Shown piece by piece: positions 1 through 12,660 of a DNA stretch of 64,000 bases. The translations under genes were made by a program, and so were the position numbers. Position 1 is the stretch's first letter. Every line of letters starts with the position of its first letter. The notes below the pieces were generated by a model. The model did not search any database. It was not told the origin of the DNA and was given only the letters and a program-made list of their open reading frames with translations. This DNA is from Pseudomonas indica NBRC 103045. Its GTDB lineage: Bacteria > Pseudomonadota > Gammaproteobacteria > Pseudomonadales > Pseudomonadaceae. The DNA lies in NCBI RefSeq assembly GCF_002091635.1, contig NZ_BDAC01000001.1, positions 124,001 to 188,000 of the forward strand, written 5' to 3'.

Positions 1-4870
<4,870 letters not shown>

Positions 4871-4896
4871 TTCGGATTCGACGCCCGGAAAAGCGC

Positions 4897-5595
4897 TCAC
4901 GCCTCGCCGAGCAACCAGTCCAGGCCCATGGCCACGTGCCGCTCGGTGCTGTCCACCAGGGGCAACGGACTGTCTGCTCCGTCGAGCAAGAGGCCGATCT
5001 CAGTGCAGCCGAGAATCGCCGCCTCGGCGCCTTCGTCACGCAGCCGCTCCAGGCATTCCAGATAGAAGTCGCGAGAACCGGCCCTGATCTCGCCACGGCA
5101 GAGTTCGGCGTAGATCACCCGGTCGATCTCGGCCATGGACGCGGCATCCGGCACCTGCAAATCGATGCCGAACCGCTCGCTCAGGCGCTGCCGATAGAAA
5201 TCCTCCTGCATGGTGAAGCGGGTGCCCAACAGCGCCGCCTGCTTCACGCCGCTCCGCCGCAGTGCTTCGCCCACCGCATCGCCAATGTGCAGCAATGGGA
5301 TGTCGAGGGCGGCCTGGATCGCCGGGGCCACCTTGTGCATGGTGTTGGTCGCCAGCAGCAGCGCCTCCGCGCCGGCGCGCTGCAATCCTTGTGCGGCGAC
5401 GGCGAGCTGCCGGCCCGCCTCGTCCCACTCGCCCGCCGCCTGCAAGGCGGCGATGCCGGCAAAGTCCACCGAGTGCAGCAGCAACGGTGCCGAATGCAGT
5501 CCGCCGCAACGTTCGCGGACGCCGACATTCAGTGCCCGGTAGTAGACCGCCGTGGACTCCCAACTCATACCGCCCAGCACACCCAGTGTTCGCAT
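4897..5595 (-). CDS. L-aspartate/glutamate racemase-like protein (YgeA/RacX family)
   Basis: Cofactor-independent amino acid racemase of the Asp/Glu racemase superfamily, 232 residues, cytosolic. Two family sites are visible: ATNTMH at 82-87 and LGCTEI at 195-200. The first catalytic position is Thr83 instead of the usual cysteine, while Cys197 is kept. This Thr/Cys pair, at exactly these numbers, is what has been described for the E. coli L-Asp/Glu-specific racemase YgeA, so a preference for L-substrates is likely. It could supply D-Asp or D-Glu for envelope metabolism or signalling, but nothing nearby fixes the role. The gene is monocistronic, convergent with selO (26 nt apart) and divergent from the SLC13 transporter. 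Confidence 0.85.
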   Translation of the reverse strand: MRTLGVLGGMSWESTAVYYRALNVGVRERCGGLHSAPLLLHSVDFAGIAALQAAGEWDEAGRQLAVAAQGLQRAGAEALLLATNTMHKVAPAIQAALDIPLLHIGDAVGEALRRSGVKQAALLGTRFTMQEDFYRQRLSERFGIDLQVPDAASMAEIDRVIYAELCRGEIRAGSRDFYLECLERLRDEGAEAAILGCTEIGLLLDGADSPLPLVDSTERHVAMGLDWLLGEA

Positions 5596-5812
5596 TGCCT
5601 GTCTCCTTCTCTATCCGCTCAGCCTAAAGGCTGGTCTCCCATCGGATAGCTACAGCTGGAAAACAACTGAGCGGTACAGCCCTTCTGATAACCAGAAGGC
5701 ATATAAACCTTAATAAACAGTCTTAGACTCTCTAAAAAAACCTTACTATCTTGGCGGCCTTGTGCCCGCTTGCGCACCGATACCTCACACGAGATTCGTC
5801 TTAAGGACGTCC
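5596..5812. promoter_or_regulatory. Divergent promoter region with small hairpin
   Basis: 217 nt between the racemase gene (minus) and the transporter gene (plus), clearly more AT-rich than its surroundings. It contains a perfect 7-bp inverted repeat CCTTCTG/CAGAAGG at 5681-5687 and 5693-5699, and an A-run at 5734-5740. A possible -35 (TTAGAC, 5723) and -10 (TACTAT, 5744) are only 15 nt apart, so I do not assign a promoter. No function is claimed for the hairpin. Confidence 0.35.
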
Positions 5813-7603
5813 ATGCTCCCGGACTCGCTGCCCCTGCTGTTCGTAGCTGCCCTGCTGGTATGGCTGCTGTATTCGTTCGTTCGCGAAAAGTGGAGCCCCG
5901 ATCTCGTCGCCGCCATCGCCGTGGCCGCCCTGCTGGTGGCCCAGTTGCTCGAACCCAAGGAAGTGCTCAGCGTGCTGTCCAACTCGGCACCGGTCACCAT
6001 CGCCTGCATGTTCGTGCTCTCCGCCGCGCTGGAGCGCACCGGCTGCATCGATGCCCTGGGCAACTGGCTGGGCAACCTGGTGGGCGTCAGTCCGACCCGG
6101 GTGCTCGCCGGCCTGACCATCACCGCCCTGGTGATTTCCGCCGGGCTGAACAACACCCCCGTGGTCGCCATCCTCACCCCGGTGGCCATCGCCCTGGCCA
6201 AGCGCGCCGGCACCCAGCCATCCAAGCTGCTGATCCCGCTGTCCTACGCCACCATCCTCGGCGGTACCCTGACTCTGCTCGGCACCTCGACCAACATTCT
6301 GGTGGATGGCGTAGCGCGCAAGGCGGGGCTGGAACCCTTCGGCATCTTCGAGATGACCGGCGCCGGCCTGATCATGGCGGCGGCCGGCATGGTCTACCTG
6401 CTGACCATCGGCAAGCGCCTGCTGCCGGAGCGCGCCACCTTGTCCAAGCAGTTGCGCCCTGACCTCGACCGCACCTTCATGACCGAACTGCTGGTGCCCC
6501 ACGATTCGCCGGTGATCGGCCGTACCCTGGCCGAAGCCAACCTCAACGGCGGCAGCGGCCTGCAGGTGCTGAAGATTTTCCGGGAAAAGGCCGAGCTGAC
6601 TGAGCCCGCCCACGACACCATGCTCGCCGCCGGCGATCGCCTGGTGCTGCACGGACAGATGCAGGACGTGGTGGAGCTGCGCGAAAGCAACCGCCTGACC
6701 TTCAACCGCAACGAAGCCTTCGAAACCATCAGCAGCCACGACGTCATTCTCGCCGAGGCCATTGTCGGCCGTAACTCGCGCTACAGCCACCGGCCGATGC
6801 GCGACCTCGACCTCACCGCGCGCTACGGCATCGCCGTGCTGGCCGTGCACCGCCAGGACGAGAACGTGCAAGGCAACCTGGACGACTTCCAGCTGCAGTT
6901 CGGCGACGTCATGCTGGTGGAAGGCACGCCGCAGCAGATCAAGCGCTTCGCCGACAACGGCGAACTGATCAGCCTCAACGCGGTACAGGAACGTGCTTTC
7001 CGCCGCGACAAGGCGCCCATCGCCATCCTCGCCACCCTGTCGGTGATGCTGCTCGCCGCCTTCGGTGTGATGCCCATCGAGGGTCTGGCGATCATCGGCG
7101 CCGTGGTGGTGCTGACCACCCGCTGCCTGGACGTGGAAGACGCCTACAAGGCAGTGGATTGGAAGATTCTCAGCCTGATCTTCGGCATGCTGGCGATCAG
7201 CATCGCCATGGACAAGGTCGGCCTGGTCGCGCTGATCGTCCAACACGTGATGGCCTTGGTGCCCTGGGCCGGGCCGCTGTTCATGCTGTCCTTCATCTAC
7301 CTGCTGACCTCGATGCTCACCGAGATGCTCTCGAACAACGCGGTCGCGGTGCTGGTCACGCCCATCGCCATCGGCCTGGCCCAGCAGCTCGGCGTCGACC
7401 CGCGAGCCTTCGTGGTGGCGGTGATGTTCGCCGCCAGCGCCAGCTTCGCCACACCCATCGGCTACCAGACCAACACCTTCGTCTACAACGCCGGCGGCTA
7501 TCGTTTCAGCGATTTCCTCAAGGTGGGCATTCCGCTCAACCTCCTGCTGTGGATCGTGGCGACCCTGGTCATCCCGCTATTCTGGCCGTTGCACGCAGCC
7601 TGA
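5813..7603 (+). CDS. SLC13/DASS-type anion transporter with two RCK_C domains
   Basis: Inner-membrane carrier, 596 residues, likely sodium- or proton-coupled uptake of a divalent anion (sulfate- or carboxylate-like); the substrate cannot be read from sequence. The protein has two hydrophobic halves separated by a soluble insert of about 190 residues (roughly 220-410) that reads as two TrkA-C/RCK_C regulatory domains. Both halves carry the inverted-repeat signatures of the family: NNTPVVAIL and GTSTNILV in the first, LSNNAVAVLVTPIAI and TPIGYQTNTFVY in the second. An upstream in-frame ATG-like start would add 17 residues, but the ATG at 5813 has a good SD (AAGGA, 8 nt upstream) and starts directly in the first hydrophobic helix, so it is preferred. 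A terminator follows at 7612. Confidence 0.85.
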   Translation: MLPDSLPLLFVAALLVWLLYSFVREKWSPDLVAAIAVAALLVAQLLEPKEVLSVLSNSAPVTIACMFVLSAALERTGCIDALGNWLGNLVGVSPTRVLAGLTITALVISAGLNNTPVVAILTPVAIALAKRAGTQPSKLLIPLSYATILGGTLTLLGTSTNILVDGVARKAGLEPFGIFEMTGAGLIMAAAGMVYLLTIGKRLLPERATLSKQLRPDLDRTFMTELLVPHDSPVIGRTLAEANLNGGSGLQVLKIFREKAELTEPAHDTMLAAGDRLVLHGQMQDVVELRESNRLTFNRNEAFETISSHDVILAEAIVGRNSRYSHRPMRDLDLTARYGIAVLAVHRQDENVQGNLDDFQLQFGDVMLVEGTPQQIKRFADNGELISLNAVQERAFRRDKAPIAILATLSVMLLAAFGVMPIEGLAIIGAVVVLTTRCLDVEDAYKAVDWKILSLIFGMLAISIAMDKVGLVALIVQHVMALVPWAGPLFMLSFIYLLTSMLTEMLSNNAVAVLVTPIAIGLAQQLGVDPRAFVVAVMFAASASFATPIGYQTNTFVYNAGGYRFSDFLKVGIPLNLLLWIVATLVIPLFWPLHAA

Positions 7604-7611
7604 CCGCACCT

Positions 7612-7640
7612 GGGCGCCAACGACCGGCGCCCTTGCTTTT
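7612..7640 (+). terminator. Rho-independent terminator after SLC13-type gene
   Basis: A perfect 7-bp GC stem (GGGCGCC 7612-7618 / GGCGCCC 7626-7632) with a 7-nt loop is followed by TTGCTTTT, 8 nt after the stop codon. Confidence 0.75.
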
Positions 7641-7685
7641 GCCGGCCCGCGTCCCCACCTCTTGGTCAAACCGGAGGTGCCAAAA

Positions 7686-8120
7686 ATGTCCGACTCGCTC
7701 GTGATCCCCTGCCCGCACTGCGGAACCCTCAACCGCGTCCCGACGGCACGCCTGCGCGAGCAGCCGAACTGTGGCCGCTGCAAGAACAGCGTCCTCATGG
7801 ACAAGCCGTTCACCCTGAACCAGGACGGTTTCGCCGCCCAGATCAAGGGCGACCTGCCCTTGCTGCTGGATGTCTGGGCGAGCTGGTGCGGCCCCTGCCG
7901 GGCCTTCGCCCCGGTGTTCGAACAGGCCGCCAGCCAACTGCGCGGACGCTGCCGGCTGGCGAAACTGGACAGCGAGGCCAACGGCCAGTTGTCGACGCAA
8001 CTGGGCATCCGCTCGATTCCCAGCCTGATCCTGTTCAGGAACGGCCGCGAGATTGCCCGCCAGAGCGGAGCATTGCCCCTGCCGCAACTGCTCGCCTGGC
8101 TGAACGGCCAAGGCATCTGA
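7686..8120 (+). CDS. trxC: Thioredoxin 2 (TrxC)
   Basis: Cytosolic thiol-disulfide reductase, 144 residues. It has an N-terminal zinc-finger module (Cys9, Cys12, Cys29, Cys32) ahead of a thioredoxin fold with the active site WCGPC (Cys68/Cys71), the architecture that distinguishes TrxC from TrxA. The conserved cis-proline region SIPSLILF follows. An in-frame ATG-like start at 7662 would add eight residues, but GGAGGT at 7672-7677 is correctly spaced for the ATG at 7686. The gene is probably expressed on its own because a terminator lies just upstream. Members of this family are often induced by oxidative stress; no regulator site was recognised here. Confidence 0.93.
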   Translation: MSDSLVIPCPHCGTLNRVPTARLREQPNCGRCKNSVLMDKPFTLNQDGFAAQIKGDLPLLLDVWASWCGPCRAFAPVFEQAASQLRGRCRLAKLDSEANGQLSTQLGIRSIPSLILFRNGREIARQSGALPLPQLLAWLNGQGI

Positions 8121-8212
8121 GCGGTTCGGTCAGTCCCAGGTGATCCCTGCGGTCATTGCCTGGTTCGAAGCGCTGATTAGGCTGGGACATCCGCCCCTGC
8201 CGAGACGCCGCC

Positions 8213-8653
8213 ATGCTGCCCGAACCCATCGCCCGCCAGCTCACCGAAGAAAGCATCGCCTTCGTCAAGCGCAGCGGCCTCGTCGCCGAACGGCTCGAAC
8301 CCGGCCACGTGTGCCTGCGCATGCCGCTGGAGGGCAATCGCAACCATATCGGCAGCATGTACGCCGGCGCGCTGTTCACCCTCGCCGAGATACCCGGGGG
8401 CGCGCTGTTCCTCACCAGCTTCGACAGCCAGCGCTTCTACCCCGTGGTCAAGGAACTGAACCTGCGCTTCCGCCGCCCGGCCACCACCGACATCCGGGTC
8501 GAGGCGCGACTGTCGGCCGCGGACATCGAACGCCTGCAAAACGAAGCCGCCGAACAGGGCAAGAGCGAGTTTGTCCTGGAGCTGGCACTGACCGACGATA
8601 CTGGCGAAATCGTGGCCGAGAGTCGGGGCTTGTACCAATTGCGAACACGCTGA
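8213..8653 (+). CDS. Hot-dog fold thioesterase-like protein (YiiD C-terminal/PaaI-like)
   Basis: Small (146 residues) cytosolic protein with the hot-dog thioesterase pattern: an N-terminal helix, a central segment NHIGSMYAGALFTLAEIPGG that matches the HGG-type helix entry of PaaI/DUF4442 proteins, and a beta-rich second half. It probably hydrolyses an acyl-CoA or acyl-ACP thioester, but the substrate is unknown. It is preceded by a 92-nt spacer and followed after 89 nt by the universal stress protein gene on the same strand. It does not resemble the YbgC-like thioesterase in the aryl polyene operon. Confidence 0.75.
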   Translation: MLPEPIARQLTEESIAFVKRSGLVAERLEPGHVCLRMPLEGNRNHIGSMYAGALFTLAEIPGGALFLTSFDSQRFYPVVKELNLRFRRPATTDIRVEARLSAADIERLQNEAAEQGKSEFVLELALTDDTGEIVAESRGLYQLRTR

Positions 8654-8662
8654 CGCTGGACC

Positions 8663-8676
8663 TTGCCCTGAATCAA
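8663..8676 (+). promoter_or_regulatory. Possible ANR (FNR-type) box upstream of universal stress gene
   Basis: TTGCC-CTGA-ATCAA resembles the FNR/ANR consensus TTGAT-N4-ATCAA (8 of 10 conserved positions). It sits in the 89-nt gap before the Usp gene, about 67 nt upstream of its ATG. Several Pseudomonas Usp genes are known to be ANR-controlled. The site has one degenerate half and no clear -10 was seen, so this is tentative. Confidence 0.4.
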
Positions 8677-8742
8677 AATAAGGTCTATTCCAAAGGATCA
8701 CTCTGAATTGTCGGACAAAACGGATCGCTTGGAGGCCATGCC

Positions 8743-9540
8743 ATGATCAACCACATTCTCGTCGCCCATGACCTGCGCGACACCGCCGACCTCGCCCTGC
8801 GACGGGCGGCGCAACTGGCAAGACAGCACAGCGCCCGACTCACCCTGCTTCACGTCTCCCCCGAAAACAATCCCTCCCAAGCCACCCAGGACCAGATCCA
8901 CCAAGCCCTCGATACCAGCCTGACCCGCTTCGCCCCGCCCGGCAGCGAACTGCGCCTGCGCAGCGGCCGCCCGGCGGACGTGATCCTGCACGAAATCCAG
9001 GAACTGGGCGCCGACCTGCTGGTCCTCGGCTCGCACCACCAGCGCCATGAGTTCTTCCCCGGTACCACTCTCGACCGCATCGCCCAGCGCTGCCCGATTC
9101 CGTTGCTGGTGGTCGCCCGCGAAGACGATACGCCGTACCGTCGCGCCCTCGCCGCCCTGGATTTCTCCCTGTGCGCCTGCCATGCCTTCAACCATGCCTA
9201 CCACCTGCTGCCCACCGAGGCGGAACTGCATGCGGTGCACGTCTTCGATAGCGGCAAAGGGTCGGCCAAGCAGCTCCAGGCCGAACTGGACACCCAGCGC
9301 GCCCTGATCGCCCAATTGCTGCGGGACGAAACCCAGGACCTCCCGCCCGGCCCGACCCTGACCCATGAGGTCGAACCCGGCAGCCTGCCGCGCACCCTGC
9401 AGGAAGGTATCCGCAACCGTCAGGCGGAGCTGCTGGTGCTCGGCACCCATGGCCGCGGCACCCTGGCCAACGCCTTGCTCGGCGATCTGGTCCAGCACTT
9501 CCTGAACAAGGCGCCGTGCGATGTGCTGGTGGTGCATTGA
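8743..9540 (+). CDS. Tandem-domain universal stress protein
   Basis: Cytosolic UspA-family protein of 265 residues with two Usp domains (about 1-135 and 140-265). Each ends in the typical strand-turn: LLVLGSHHQRHEFFPGTTLD then IPLLVV in the first, and LLVLGTHGRGTLANALLGD then CDVLVV in the second. The second domain keeps the Gly-rich nucleotide-binding pattern better than the first. Such proteins help survival under energy starvation or low oxygen in pseudomonads. GGAGG about 8 nt before the ATG supports the start. It is likely monocistronic, with a possible ANR box upstream and a REP-like pair just downstream of its stop. The orthologue in PAO1 is, from memory, PA5027. Confidence 0.9.
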   Translation: MINHILVAHDLRDTADLALRRAAQLARQHSARLTLLHVSPENNPSQATQDQIHQALDTSLTRFAPPGSELRLRSGRPADVILHEIQELGADLLVLGSHHQRHEFFPGTTLDRIAQRCPIPLLVVAREDDTPYRRALAALDFSLCACHAFNHAYHLLPTEAELHAVHVFDSGKGSAKQLQAELDTQRALIAQLLRDETQDLPPGPTLTHEVEPGSLPRTLQEGIRNRQAELLVLGTHGRGTLANALLGDLVQHFLNKAPCDVLVVH

Positions 9541-9552
9541 TTATTTGTCGTA

Positions 9553-9610
9553 GGGAGCGAATCACTCGCGATGGACTTGACGACACAGTCATCGCGAATG
9601 CATTCGCTCT
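9553..9610. repeat. REP-like inverted pair
   Basis: Left arm (9554-9575) begins AGCGAATCACTCGCGATG. The right arm (9589-9608) read on the other strand begins AGCGAATGCATTCGCGATG. The two therefore form an imperfect ~20-bp inverted pair with a short spacer. The GAGCGAATtcATTCGCG core is the familiar pseudomonad REP type, usually placed at gene 3' ends, as here between two convergent genes. Confidence 0.65.
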
Positions 9611-9976
9611 GTCTGTGTAATTGTTGCAGGGAAGTCCTGAGCCAAACCGATTACTGAGTTTCTCCGAGACTTCTTGTTTCGCCCCCCGGCGAGTTACTTC
9701 TGGCAGTCGCCCCAGAAGGTAACCAAGAGGGCTTGCCCCGACATCCAGGTCTCGCTGCGCTCGACTTCCCTCCCTCCATCGCCGTTCCGGGGGCCGGCGC
9801 GAGGGGCCATCCCTGGCCAATCGCGCCTCTCGCGGCATCCATGCCGCTCGTCCCCCTACACGACGATTCCACTCGGCCTCCTGACGGGGCGTCCGAGTTA
9901 GCCCAACCTCTTCTGCAAACCTACTGGCAATGCCAAAGCGTCAGGATCACTTCGCCACGTCTGGCGGCACGAATCG

Positions 9977-10002
9977 CCCCTCTCCCGTTTACGGGAGAGG
10001 GG
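9977..10002. repeat. CCCCTCTCCC palindrome, 12-bp perfect stem
   Basis: CCCCTCTCCCGT (9977-9988) and ACGGGAGAGGGG (9991-10002) are perfectly complementary with a 2-nt spacer. The related half GGGGGAGAGGGG continues to about 10016. It has the form of a dispersed intergenic palindrome. There is no U-tract, so it is not a classical terminator. A related sequence lies inside the coding start of the glycosyltransferase at about 15389-15420. Confidence 0.6.
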
Positions 10003-10061
10003 CCGGGGGAGAGGGGTTTGCCACGCACAGGGAAAATATCCCCAGCGAAACGACAGATAAC

Positions 10062-10832
10062 TCAGCCGTTCTCCAACAACCCATGCAACTCGACGAACTG
10101 CTGGGTCAGCTTGTGGCGGGGGTCGAGGAACACCAGTGGCGTGCAGGCCTGGTGCGATTCGCGCATCTTCACCGAACTCATCAGGTACACCGGCAGCACC
10201 GGCATTTCCTCGGCGACCAGCTCGTCCAGCAGTTGCTGCGGCAGGCTGGCGCGTGGCTGGAACTGGTTGACCACGATGCCTTCCACTTCCAGGTCTTCGT
10301 TGTGGTCTTCCTTCAGCTCGTCGATTTCCGCCAGCAGGCCGTACAGTGCCTGACGGGAGAAGCTGTCGCAGTCGAAGGGGATCAGGCAGCGGTCGGCGGC
10401 GATCAGCGCCGATACGGTGTAGAAGTTCAGCGCCGGAGGCGTGTCCAGGTAGATGCGGTCGTAGTCTTCGGCGAGTTCGTCGAGCAATTTGCGCAGCTTG
10501 TTGATCTTGTGCTTCGCCTCCAGCTTGGGCTGGAGGTCGGCCAGTTCGGCGGTGGCGGTCACCACGTGCAGGTTGTCGAACGGCGTCTCATAGATGTCGA
10601 CCTTGCCCTTCTTGGCGAACGGCCCCGAAGACAGGGTCTGCTTGAAGAAGTCGGCGATCCCCATGGGAATCTCGTCGCCCGTCAGGCCGGTGAGGTAATG
10701 GGTCGAATTGGCCTGAGCATCGAGATCGATCAACAGCGTGCGGTAGCCTTCCGCCGCACTCACCGCCGCCAGATTGCAGGCGATGCTGGACTTGCCCACT
10801 CCACCTTTCTGATTGAACACCACGCGGCGCAT
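10062..10832 (-). CDS. Orphan ParA/MinD-type ATPase
   Basis: Cytosolic deviant-Walker-A ATPase, 256 residues, of the ParA/Soj family that positions DNA or protein cargo on the nucleoid. The motif KGGVGKSS (9-16) opens the protein directly after MRRVVFNQ, and YLDTPPAL matches Walker A'. A longer upstream start would add 14 unrelated residues; the ATG at 10832 has a strong SD (GGGAGGTG) and is chosen. There is no parB and no parS-like array nearby, so the cargo is unknown and this is not the main chromosome-partition pair. The orthologue in PAO1 is, from memory, PA5028, which makes this gene the left border of the aryl polyene insertion slot. It is transcribed divergently from the operon. Confidence 0.87.
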   Translation of the reverse strand: MRRVVFNQKGGVGKSSIACNLAAVSAAEGYRTLLIDLDAQANSTHYLTGLTGDEIPMGIADFFKQTLSSGPFAKKGKVDIYETPFDNLHVVTATAELADLQPKLEAKHKINKLRKLLDELAEDYDRIYLDTPPALNFYTVSALIAADRCLIPFDCDSFSRQALYGLLAEIDELKEDHNEDLEVEGIVVNQFQPRASLPQQLLDELVAEEMPVLPVYLMSSVKMRESHQACTPLVFLDPRHKLTQQFVELHGLLENG

Positions 10833-11155
10833 GGCACACCTCCCTGAGCGAGTCGAAGCCTGGATTCTATGCAAAGCGGGCGACCAGAGCGAGGCAAACG
10901 GTCACCGCGTGACCTGCCGCCGCGCTTCATCGGATGAGCGGGTGTATAAATGCGCGCCCACGGAACCCCGCCGCCGGTCGGCAGTCCATGGACGCCTCCG
11001 GTCCGAACAATGTAACCAATGTTTGCGTGCGGTCGAAGTGGCCTGGATAATGCCAGCATTTTGCCAGGGCACCACCGACAAGGCTGTTGTCGATCAGGGA
11101 AGCCGACGTCGATCAGGATGCCCGAAAGGGGCCAACTAGAGCTCTGTAAATAACC
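10833..11155. promoter_or_regulatory. Divergent control region of parA and aryl polyene operon
   Basis: 323 nt without a gene. A direct repeat GTCGATCAGG(G)A occurs at 11089-11100 and 11108-11118 (19-nt period, about two helical turns), and a third TCGATCA lies at 11172-11178 just inside the first gene. It also holds TGTATAAAT at 10941-10949 and an imperfect palindrome CCTGG...CCAGG at about 11043-11069. I cannot assign -35/-10 boxes with confidence. The operon must start here because the packed genes downstream leave no room for another strong promoter. Confidence 0.45.
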
Positions 11156-11875
11156 GTGATTCACTTCAATATCGATCAATGGCGGGCCTGGGCGCCTGGC
11201 CTGGACAGCGCCGACGACTGGGTGCGCTGGAGCCGTTCGCCCTGGCAGCCGCCCGCCGGGGACGAGCAGCCGGACGTCGGCTTTCTCCCGGCGATGCAGC
11301 GCCGCCGCCTGAGCCGGCTGGCGCGCATGGCGTTCCACGTCGCCTGGCCGCTGGCCGAGGGGCAGCCGCCGCTACCCCTGGTATTCGCCTCGCGCCACGG
11401 CGAAACCCCGCGCACCTTCGCCATCCTCGGCGAGCTGGCCCGGGGCGAGCCGCTCTCGCCGACCCAGTTCAGCCTCTCCGTGCACAATGCCATCATCGGC
11501 CTGTGGTCGATCCTGCGCGGCGACACCAGCGAGATGACCGCGATCGCCGCCGAGGGCGATGGCCTTGAGCATGCCGTCTTGGAGGCCGCCGCACTGCTCG
11601 CCGAGGGCGCGCCGGCCGTGCTGCTGGTGATCGCCGAGGAGCAGCCGCCGGCGGCCTACGCCGACTGGGTCGACGACGTACCCTTTCCCTACGCCGTCGG
11701 CCTGCGCCTGACGGCGGGCCGCGACTGGCAGCTCAGTTGCAGCTCCGGCGCCGCCACCGAGAGTTCGGCCGCCTGGCCACACGCCCTCGACTTCATCCTT
11801 ACCCTGCTGCGCGACGCTGCGCAGTGCCAGCATCAGTGGAAGACGCGCGTATGGAACTGGCAACGCAACCCCTGA
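11156..11875 (+). CDS. Half-size beta-ketoacyl synthase chain length factor (ApeC-like)
   Basis: First gene of the aryl polyene operon, 239 residues. It corresponds to the N-terminal half of a ketosynthase (the type known as ApeC), lacks the catalytic Cys-His-His set, and is expected to form a heterodimer with the active ketosynthase encoded at 25600-26790 and help set polyene length. Recognisable stretches are FASRHGE and PTQFSLSVHNAIIGLWSI, the latter typical of this subfamily. The start is GTG at 11156 with a poor SD, so the first codons are uncertain. It overlaps the acyltransferase gene by 25 nt. It is separated from its presumed partner by about 14 kb. Confidence 0.8.
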   Translation: MIHFNIDQWRAWAPGLDSADDWVRWSRSPWQPPAGDEQPDVGFLPAMQRRRLSRLARMAFHVAWPLAEGQPPLPLVFASRHGETPRTFAILGELARGEPLSPTQFSLSVHNAIIGLWSILRGDTSEMTAIAAEGDGLEHAVLEAAALLAEGAPAVLLVIAEEQPPAAYADWVDDVPFPYAVGLRLTAGRDWQLSCSSGAATESSAAWPHALDFILTLLRDAAQCQHQWKTRVWNWQRNP

Positions 11876-12660
11876 AGCCACGGGCCAATGCCCCCTATCT
11901 CTGGCGCCTGATCGCCACCGGCCTGAGCTTCGCCCTGTTCGGCATCGGCGGCCTGTGCCTGCGTGTCCTGGTCTTTCCGCTGCTCGCCCTGCTGCCCGGC
12001 GACACCCTGACCCACCGCCGCCGCGCCCGGGCCACGGTGAGCCGGCTGTTCTGGCTGTTCGTCCAGTTCATGTACCGCAGCGGCGTGCTGACCTACGAGG
12101 TCGAGGGCGTGGAACGCCTCGGTCGGCCGGGACAGATGATCATCGCCAACCACCCCTCGTTGATCGACGTGGTGGTGCTGATCGCCTTCATCCGCGACGC
12201 CAACTGCGTGGTCAAGCAGAGCCTGTGGGACAACCCCTGCATGCGCGGGCCGATCCGCGCCGCGCAATACATCAGCAACAGCGGCAGCATGGACATGCTC
12301 GACGAGGCCGCCGACGCCCTGCGCGAAGGCCAGACCCTGATCGTCTTCCCCGAGGGCACCCGCACCACGCCGGGCAAGGCCCCCGAGTTCCACCGCGGCG
12401 CCGCCGCCATCGCCCTACGCGGCGCACGCCTGGTGACACCGGTGGTGATCAGCGTCGAACCGACCACCCTGACCAAGGCCGAGCCCTGGTACCGCATTCC
12501 ATCGCGGCGGTTCCATTTCCGCCTGCGCGTCGGCGAGGATATCGACCCCCAGGCGTTCGCCGCCCAGGGTAGCGCCCCCATCGCCTCGCGCAAACTCAAC
12601 GATTACCTGCACCAGCACTTCATGAAGGAGCTCGCCCTAGATGAGCGAACTGGAACTTGA
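11851..12660 (+). CDS. 1-acyl-glycerol-3-phosphate acyltransferase-like (PlsC family)
   Basis: Membrane-bound acyltransferase of 269 residues in the aryl polyene operon, probably moving an acyl or aryl-polyenoyl chain from ACP onto a lipid or sugar acceptor. It shows the HX4D motif NHPSLID (His101-Asp106) and the acceptor-binding motif FPEGTR (166-171), after an N-terminal hydrophobic helix (about 18-48). The ATG at 11851, inside the end of the preceding gene, is chosen because it starts the conserved protein; upstream in-frame codons encode Arg-rich shadow sequence. It overlaps the first ACP gene by 20 nt. Acceptor and donor are inferred from context only. Confidence 0.82.
   Translation: MELATQPLKPRANAPYLWRLIATGLSFALFGIGGLCLRVLVFPLLALLPGDTLTHRRRARATVSRLFWLFVQFMYRSGVLTYEVEGVERLGRPGQMIIANHPSLIDVVVLIAFIRDANCVVKQSLWDNPCMRGPIRAAQYISNSGSMDMLDEAADALREGQTLIVFPEGTRTTPGKAPEFHRGAAAIALRGARLVTPVVISVEPTTLTKAEPWYRIPSRRFHFRLRVGEDIDPQAFAAQGSAPIASRKLNDYLHQHFMKELALDERTGT

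Larger units (their letters stand above)
9541..10061. other. 521-nt gene-free spacer packed with repeats
   Basis: Region between the convergent Usp and ParA genes. In order it contains a REP-like inverted pair (9553-9610), a stretch at about 9670-9905 that resembles a degenerate intergenic element common in pseudomonads (short frames in it give Ser/Pro/Arg-rich peptides unlike real proteins), and a perfect palindrome of the CCCCTCTCCC type (9977-10002). No credible gene, tRNA or promoter was found. Confidence 0.6.

Noticed and set aside
9674-9901. Short plus-strand frame in the Usp-parA spacer
   Set aside because: Its Ser/Pro/Arg-rich product resembles peptides that come from a non-coding intergenic element, and it has no ribosome binding site.
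9977-10016. CCCCTCTCCC palindrome as rho-independent terminator or CRISPR repeat
   Set aside because: There is no T-tract, only a single copy with one partial half, and no regularly spaced repeats.
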